A stretch of DNA of 9,133 bases from an uncultured Clostridia bacterium (lineage in GTDB: Bacteria; Bacillota; Clostridia; Peptostreptococcales; Anaerovoracaceae). This document shows positions 5,656 to 9,133 of the stretch, piece by piece (within the stretch, counting starts at the first letter, position 1; the number at the start of each line of letters is the position of its first letter). Below the pieces are notes generated by a model, which saw only the letters and a program-made list of their open reading frames with translations, did no database searches and was not told the DNA's origin. The position numbers were made by a program, and so were the translations under genes. Where the stretch lies: assembly GCA_934277655.1 (NCBI GenBank), contig CAKQVC010000063.1, forward strand, positions 1 through 9,133, written 5' to 3'.

Positions 5656-7203
5656 TCAGAACGGCTGGATCTGTCCGGAGACGATCATAAAAATCGCAAT
5701 GCAGGCAAGAACTACCAGCAAGATTGCCAGCCACATTTCGTAAGAACGTTCGAATACTGGATGTTCTCTTTCTTTTTTGCCTAAAGCGAAGACGATGATC
5801 CCCGGTGCGTACAGGACAGATGCAATGAAGGTCAACTCCAGTCCGGAAGAATAGAGCATCCAGATGCCGTACAGAGTTCCGACGACTGCGAAAAAACGTG
5901 CAGACGCAAGGGAAACACCGGAGCCGGAAGATTTTGAGACAAGGTCAAAGCCATCTCCTGCAAGAGAAACCTTCAGATAATATAATGCACTGAGAAAATA
6001 TGGAATCATGATCATGGTCGTGCTGAGGGTGTAGAAAACCTGATAGGTAGATGCACTGAAATAAATGACGATCAGGAAAAGCTGGATCAGGCCATTGGTC
6101 AGATACAGGGCGAAAGCGGGCGAGCCGTTTTCGTTGGAACGGGCAAAGGCTGTCATGAAGACGCCTTGCTGTGCCGCAGAATATGGACAGTCGGCTGCCA
6201 GGATGGTCCATCCCAGAAGTGCACCCGCAAGGGAAAGGATCACACCGATGTTGACAACGGCGGCACCCCATGGACCGACAATATCTGCGAGGATTCCTGC
6301 CATCTGAGGACTTTTGAGCTGTGCGAGCTGTTCCGTAGTCAGAACGCCCATGCTGAGGATGGCAACGAGAACGTAAATCGCAAAGATTCCCAGAAAACCT
6401 GTGAGGGAGGCTTTTCCTACGTCAGAGGAACGCTTGGCGCGGGCAGAAAGAACGACGGCTCCTTCCACGCCGATGAAAGACCATACCGTTGCAGATGTGG
6501 TTGCTTTGATTTGGTTGGAAAGAGGAATCGGTGCGGGTCCGTCCTGACCCCAGAAGTTATCGACAAAGACTGCCGGCTTGAAAGCGCCGAGAAAGATGAC
6601 TGCGATCAGAAAGATAAAAATCGGGATCAGCTTGGCGATCGTGGTCAAGATATTGAGGGCGGCAGCTTCCTGTACACCTTTGAGGATCAGCCAGTTGAGA
6701 AGCCAGATGAGAACAGAGGCACAAACGATGGAGATGATGTTGTTTCCGCTGCCGAACACAGGGAAGAAATGCCCCAGTGCACCAAAAAGCAGGGTAGTAT
6801 AGGATACGTTGCAAAGGAGGGCGCTGACCCAGTAGCCCCAGGCAGAGTTGAATCCGACAAATTCGCCGAAGCCTTCTTTAGCATAGCTGTAGATGCCGTT
6901 GGTAAGGTCGGGTCTGATGCGGTTAAGTCCGAAAAAACACATCATCAGGCAGAACATGCCGATACCGCAGATCGCCCAGCCGATGAGGACACTTCCTGTA
7001 TGTGCGCCGGAAGCGGCCATATCGCCGGCTGTCGTGAAAATCCCGCCGCCGATGGTGGAGCCGATGATCATGGCGGTCAGTTTGGAAAAGGACAAGGTAT
7101 TGTTGTCTGCGGTATTGTCAACCGCCGCACTGTCAGCCGCAGGGTTGTTTTTATTTGATCGACTTGATTCACTCGGTTTATTTGATCTCTTTGAATTTTT
7201 CAT
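5656..7203 (-). CDS. APC-superfamily basic amino acid/polyamine antiporter, ArcD-like
   Basis: A 515-residue inner-membrane transporter with about 12 hydrophobic helices between residues 41 and 511. The first helix carries the APC signature GSTIGGGIF (48-56). The WSFIGVEGAVVLSARAKRSS block (241-260), and GWTILAADCPYSAAQQGVFM (331-350) followed by ARSNENGSPAFALYLTN, match what I know of the APA group of arginine/ornithine and related amino acid/amine antiporters. The substrate cannot be fixed from sequence: arginine/ornithine, lysine/cadaverine and other amino acid/amine pairs are all possible. Residues 1-36 form an unusual Ser/Asn/Lys/Asp-rich hydrophilic extension; the start is nevertheless supported by AAGGAG (7210-7215, minus strand) six bases ahead of the ATG. 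It is divergent from the beta-keto acid cleavage gene, which hints at a shared amino-acid catabolic role. No arcA, arcB or arcC gene is nearby, so a classical arginine deiminase operon is not supported. Confidence 0.9.
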   Translation of the reverse strand: MKNSKRSNKPSESSRSNKNNPAADSAAVDNTADNNTLSFSKLTAMIIGSTIGGGIFTTAGDMAASGAHTGSVLIGWAICGIGMFCLMMCFFGLNRIRPDLTNGIYSYAKEGFGEFVGFNSAWGYWVSALLCNVSYTTLLFGALGHFFPVFGSGNNIISIVCASVLIWLLNWLILKGVQEAAALNILTTIAKLIPIFIFLIAVIFLGAFKPAVFVDNFWGQDGPAPIPLSNQIKATTSATVWSFIGVEGAVVLSARAKRSSDVGKASLTGFLGIFAIYVLVAILSMGVLTTEQLAQLKSPQMAGILADIVGPWGAAVVNIGVILSLAGALLGWTILAADCPYSAAQQGVFMTAFARSNENGSPAFALYLTNGLIQLFLIVIYFSASTYQVFYTLSTTMIMIPYFLSALYYLKVSLAGDGFDLVSKSSGSGVSLASARFFAVVGTLYGIWMLYSSGLELTFIASVLYAPGIIVFALGKKEREHPVFERSYEMWLAILLVVLACIAIFMIVSGQIQPF

Positions 7204-7265
7204 ATGAAACTCCTTATCAATGGATTACGATTATGTATTACGTCGGGAAAGGAAGAACTTAATCT

Positions 7266-7284
7266 CAGCATGGCAGCCATGCTG
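7266..7284. repeat. Perfect inverted repeat, candidate operator
   Basis: CAGCATGG (7266-7273) and CCATGCTG (7277-7284) are perfect inverted repeats around the three-base centre CAG. The element lies 63 bases upstream of the permease start. There is no T-tract on either side, so it is not a terminator. It may be a binding site for a dimeric regulator of the permease or of both divergent genes, or a hairpin in the permease leader. Confidence 0.5.
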
Positions 7285-7401
7285 CAATCATAATTCAAGA
7301 CCATTGATATGATGCAGTGACTGATATTCTTCATTACTATGTGAAGAGCAGATGATCATTATCGTGATTACTGTATAGTATGGCCGGGCGAAAGAAAAAA
7401 T

Positions 7402-7430
7402 ATGACAGTGGCACGAAATATGCATATATA
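7402..7430 (+). promoter_or_regulatory. Candidate promoter towards the BKACE gene
   Basis: -35 ATGACA (7402-7407, one mismatch to consensus) and -10 TATATA (7425-7430) have a 17-base spacer; an overlapping TATATT (7427-7432) would give a 19-base spacer. Transcription would start near 7437-7440 and give a leader of about 200 bases. The assignment is tentative because the region is AT-rich. Confidence 0.35.
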
Positions 7431-7636
7431 TTTTGCGGGGAAGTTCGCAGAGAAGGAAAATCTCATTGGACGAGACCGATGTTTTGGAGACATTGGACTC
7501 ATGTTTACCGGAGCAATCGGAGCATGCCGAATAGTTTCCCAAAACGGAAAAAAGACGAAAATCAAGAAGTAAAAACAAAAAGCAAAGAACAAAAAGCAGA
7601 GAATGAAGCGCATTTGCACGAATATGGAGGTATATT

Positions 7637-8476
7637 ATGGAAGATAAACGTATTATTTCAGCAGCACTGACAGGAAATTGGGGTGATAAATCCACCAATC
7701 CGGCGATCCCAATGACACCGGAAGAAATGGCGGAGGACGCATATCAATGCTGGAAAGCAGGTGCGGCGGTGGTGCATCTTCACATGAGAGATGAAGAGGG
7801 ACGACCGACCATGCGGACAGACCTGTTTGAAAAAACGATTAAGCTGATCAGGGAGCGGTGCGATGTCATCATCAATATCACATCCTCCGGCGGACACTCG
7901 CTGGACGGCATGGCAGCCGATGAAACTAGAATGTTGCCGTTCCGCACATTGAAACCGGAAATGGGCTCTTACGACTGCGGCACCCTCAACTGGCTGCATA
8001 AGACCGTTTTTGAAAACAATCCGCAGTTCCTCGAGAATCTGGGAAAGCTGTATCAGGAAACCGGCACGAAACCGGAAATCGAAATTTTCGACGTGGGAAT
8101 GCTGGACAATGCCAAATATTACATGAAAACAGGAGTGCTGAAAGCGCCGTGCCACTTCCAGTTCATCATGGGCGCGCCGGGCGGAATGGCAGGAACGGTG
8201 GAAAATCTTGTATACCTCCATTCGCAGCTTCCGGAAGGTTCAACATGGTCAGCAAGCGGCCTAAGCAAGGCGCATATCCCAGTAATGCTGACAGCACTTG
8301 CACTAGGCGGCCACATCCGGGTCGGTCTGGAAGATAACGTATATTATTCCCATGGCATCCTCGCAAAATCTAACAGCCAGCTGGTGCAGCGTGCAGCCGA
8401 GATCATCCGTGCAGCAGGGTTTGGTATCGCAACTCCGGATGAAGCCAGAAAGATTCTTGGAATTAAGAATGCATAA
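7637..8476 (+). CDS. Beta-keto acid cleavage enzyme (BKACE/Kce family, formerly DUF849)
   Basis: A 279-residue zinc-dependent TIM-barrel enzyme. Family members condense a beta-keto acid with acetyl-CoA, releasing acetoacetate and a new CoA ester; Kce does this with 3-keto-5-aminohexanoate in lysine fermentation. The match runs full length: MTPEEMAEDAYQCWKAGAA at 26-44, HLHMRDEEGRPTMR at 47-60, MGAPGGMAGTVENLVYL at 178-194, GGHIRVGLEDN at 224-234 and the C-terminal ATPDEARKILGI. Zinc ligands His47, His49 and Glu232 are present, as are catalytic Arg228 and Asp233. Aligned from memory with Kce, the substrate-contact Glu14 is Trp15, Thr106 is Ser111 and Asn108 is Asp113, while Ser83 and Glu149 are kept. 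This argues against calling it kce; the substrate is unknown. The start has GGAGG (7626-7630) six bases ahead of the ATG. It is divergent from an amino acid permease and upstream of an M20D amidohydrolase. Confidence 0.93.
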   Translation: MEDKRIISAALTGNWGDKSTNPAIPMTPEEMAEDAYQCWKAGAAVVHLHMRDEEGRPTMRTDLFEKTIKLIRERCDVIINITSSGGHSLDGMAADETRMLPFRTLKPEMGSYDCGTLNWLHKTVFENNPQFLENLGKLYQETGTKPEIEIFDVGMLDNAKYYMKTGVLKAPCHFQFIMGAPGGMAGTVENLVYLHSQLPEGSTWSASGLSKAHIPVMLTALALGGHIRVGLEDNVYYSHGILAKSNSQLVQRAAEIIRAAGFGIATPDEARKILGIKNA

Positions 8477-8551
8477 GAACATAAAAAAATTATGCGAAAA
8501 TGCATCAGAGGTGATCGAAAAATACTATACGGGAATTTTACAGGTTTCGAC

Positions 8552-8580
8552 TTTACACGAGTCAGTTTGTCAGATATAAT
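8552..8580 (+). promoter_or_regulatory. Promoter of the M20 amidohydrolase gene
   Basis: -35 TTTACA (8552-8557) and a consensus -10 TATAAT (8575-8580) are separated by exactly 17 bases, 40 bases ahead of the ATG at 8621. Transcription would start near 8587. This means the amidohydrolase can be expressed independently of the BKACE gene; no terminator was seen between the two, so read-through is also possible. Confidence 0.7.
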
Positions 8581-8620
8581 CTATACATAAAAATACGGAA
8601 AGAAAGTGAGGGGTTAGTAT

Positions 8621-9133
8621 ATGAAGAATCTACAGACAACTGCAAAAAAATACCATAAGTATATCATCGAAACCAGGCATGCACTCCATGCGAATCCGGA
8701 ACTGAGCAAACGCGAGTACCATACGAGTGCATTCATAAAAAGTGAATTAGATAAAATGGGGATTTCATGGAGACCATGTGGACTTGAAACGGGAATCCTG
8801 GCAACCATCCGGGGCGAAAAAAGGAAAATAGCTCAGAAGAAAACCTTGGAAAAAACGATTTTGCTCCGTGCAGATATGGATGCCATCGCAGTAGAAGAAC
8901 AGACGAAAGCCCCTTACGCAAGCAGGAATGAAGGTGTGATGCATGCATGCGGGCATGACTGTCATGTTTCCATGCTTCTGACAGCAGCACATATTTTAAA
9001 TGATATGAAAAAAGAATTTTCGGGAACAGTGAAACTGGCTTTCCAGCCGGCAGAAGAAATCGCAGCCGGTGCGAAAGCAATGCTGGAGGATGGTGCAGCA
9101 GAAGGCGTAGACGGTGCCTTTGCCATCCATATC
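8621..9133 (+). CDS. M20D-family amidohydrolase (N-acyl amino acid hydrolase type), 3' end cut by window
   Basis: The first 171 residues of a cytoplasmic metallo-amidohydrolase; full-length relatives have about 390 residues. The family removes acyl groups from N-acyl amino acids (hippurate, N-acetyl amino acids, indoleacetyl-amino acids), and the exact substrate is not predictable. Visible hallmarks: RHALHANPELSKREYHT at 19-35, LLRADMDAIAVEEQT at 81-95 with the conserved Asp, MHACGHDCHVSMLL at 107-120 with metal ligands Cys110 and His112, FQPAEE at 141-146 with the catalytic base Glu145 and metal ligand Glu146, and AIHI at 168-171 with the next metal ligand His170. The lid domain and last histidine lie beyond the window. 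The run KRKIAQKKTLEK (67-78) is a basic insertion just before the LLRADMD strand. The start is supported by GTGAGGGG (8606-8613) seven bases ahead of the ATG and by the promoter at 8552-8580. Confidence 0.93.
   Translation, partial: MKNLQTTAKKYHKYIIETRHALHANPELSKREYHTSAFIKSELDKMGISWRPCGLETGILATIRGEKRKIAQKKTLEKTILLRADMDAIAVEEQTKAPYASRNEGVMHACGHDCHVSMLLTAAHILNDMKKEFSGTVKLAFQPAEEIAAGAKAMLEDGAAEGVDGAFAIHI

Larger units (their letters stand above)
7204..7636. other. Divergent intergenic region between permease and BKACE genes
   Basis: This 433-base stretch contains no gene I can support. It carries the permease ribosome binding site (7210-7215), a perfect inverted repeat (7266-7284), a promoter candidate towards the BKACE gene (7402-7430) and a possible leader of about 200 bases. 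In that leader CATTGGAC occurs twice (7464-7471 and 7491-7498), and CCGATGT (7476-7482) can pair with ACATTGG (7490-7496) with one G-U pair. From about 7540 to 7610 it is A-rich with AAAAGCAAAGAACAAAAAGC-like near-repeats. No T-box, lysine or other known riboswitch was recognised. No strong permease promoter was found by eye. Confidence 0.55.

Noticed and set aside
6166..7158. A 330-codon open frame on the plus strand, antisense to the permease gene
   Set aside because: Its translation is charged, Cys/His-rich and resembles no family, while the opposite strand encodes a clear APC transporter with a ribosome binding site. It is a codon-usage shadow.
7380..7670. A 96-codon plus-strand frame between the permease and BKACE genes, overlapping the BKACE start
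   Set aside because: No recognisable family or ribosome binding site; composition follows the A-rich leader, and it overlaps a well-supported start in another frame.
7288..7698. A 136-codon minus-strand frame across the same intergenic region
   Set aside because: Phe/Leu/Ser-rich translation is what the A-rich plus strand gives in reverse; it also runs into the BKACE gene antisense.
7637..8476. Naming this gene kce with a role in lysine fermentation
   Set aside because: The family is right, but substrate-contact residues differ from Kce and none of the lysine-pathway partner genes is in the window.
8469..8579. A 36-codon frame beginning at an ATG that overlaps the end of the BKACE gene
   Set aside because: No ribosome binding site, and its end contains the -35 and -10 boxes of the amidohydrolase promoter; more likely non-coding.

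Overview
The window looks like chromosomal DNA from an anaerobic low-GC Firmicute of class Clostridia, probably Lachnospiraceae-like. This rests on protein resemblance (a short CstA, a clostridial-type MutY, a CmpB-type membrane protein, a beta-keto acid cleavage enzyme), strong GGAGG-type ribosome binding sites and ATG starts. No rRNA, tRNA, CRISPR array, insertion sequence or phage gene was seen. All intact genes look functional, and both window edges cut through genes.

Left part (1-3210): the 3' end of a small multi-pass membrane protein (CmpB / putative ABC-transporter type IV family) is followed by a roughly 300-base control region. That region has a convincing sigma-A-type promoter with an AT-rich palindrome just upstream of its -35 box, an inverted repeat overlapping the promoter, and a leader that can fold. 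It drives a probable two-gene operon: a 208-residue protein of unknown function and cstA, a transporter of the carbon-starvation family (peptide or pyruvate uptake). Two hairpins between cstA and the convergent pta gene look like tandem terminators.

Middle part (3217-5553): pta (phosphate acetyltransferase, acetate/ATP fermentation) lies on the minus strand with its own promoter and no ackA next to it. Divergent from it is mutY, the adenine glycosylase that repairs A:8-oxoG mispairs.

Right part (5656-9133): this is the most distinctive segment. A minus-strand amino acid/polyamine permease of the ArcD-like APC type is divergent from a beta-keto acid cleavage enzyme (BKACE, formerly DUF849). 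The BKACE is followed by an M20D-type amidohydrolase cut by the window end. The permease and BKACE share a 433-base intergenic region with a perfect 8-bp inverted repeat. The three genes suggest an amino-acid-derived catabolic module: import or exchange, deacylation, and C-C cleavage with acetyl-CoA. The BKACE keeps its zinc ligands but differs from the lysine-pathway enzyme Kce at several substrate-contact positions, so its substrate is probably different and unknown. Nothing in the window is clearly a new type of system; this module and the cstA leader are the best leads.
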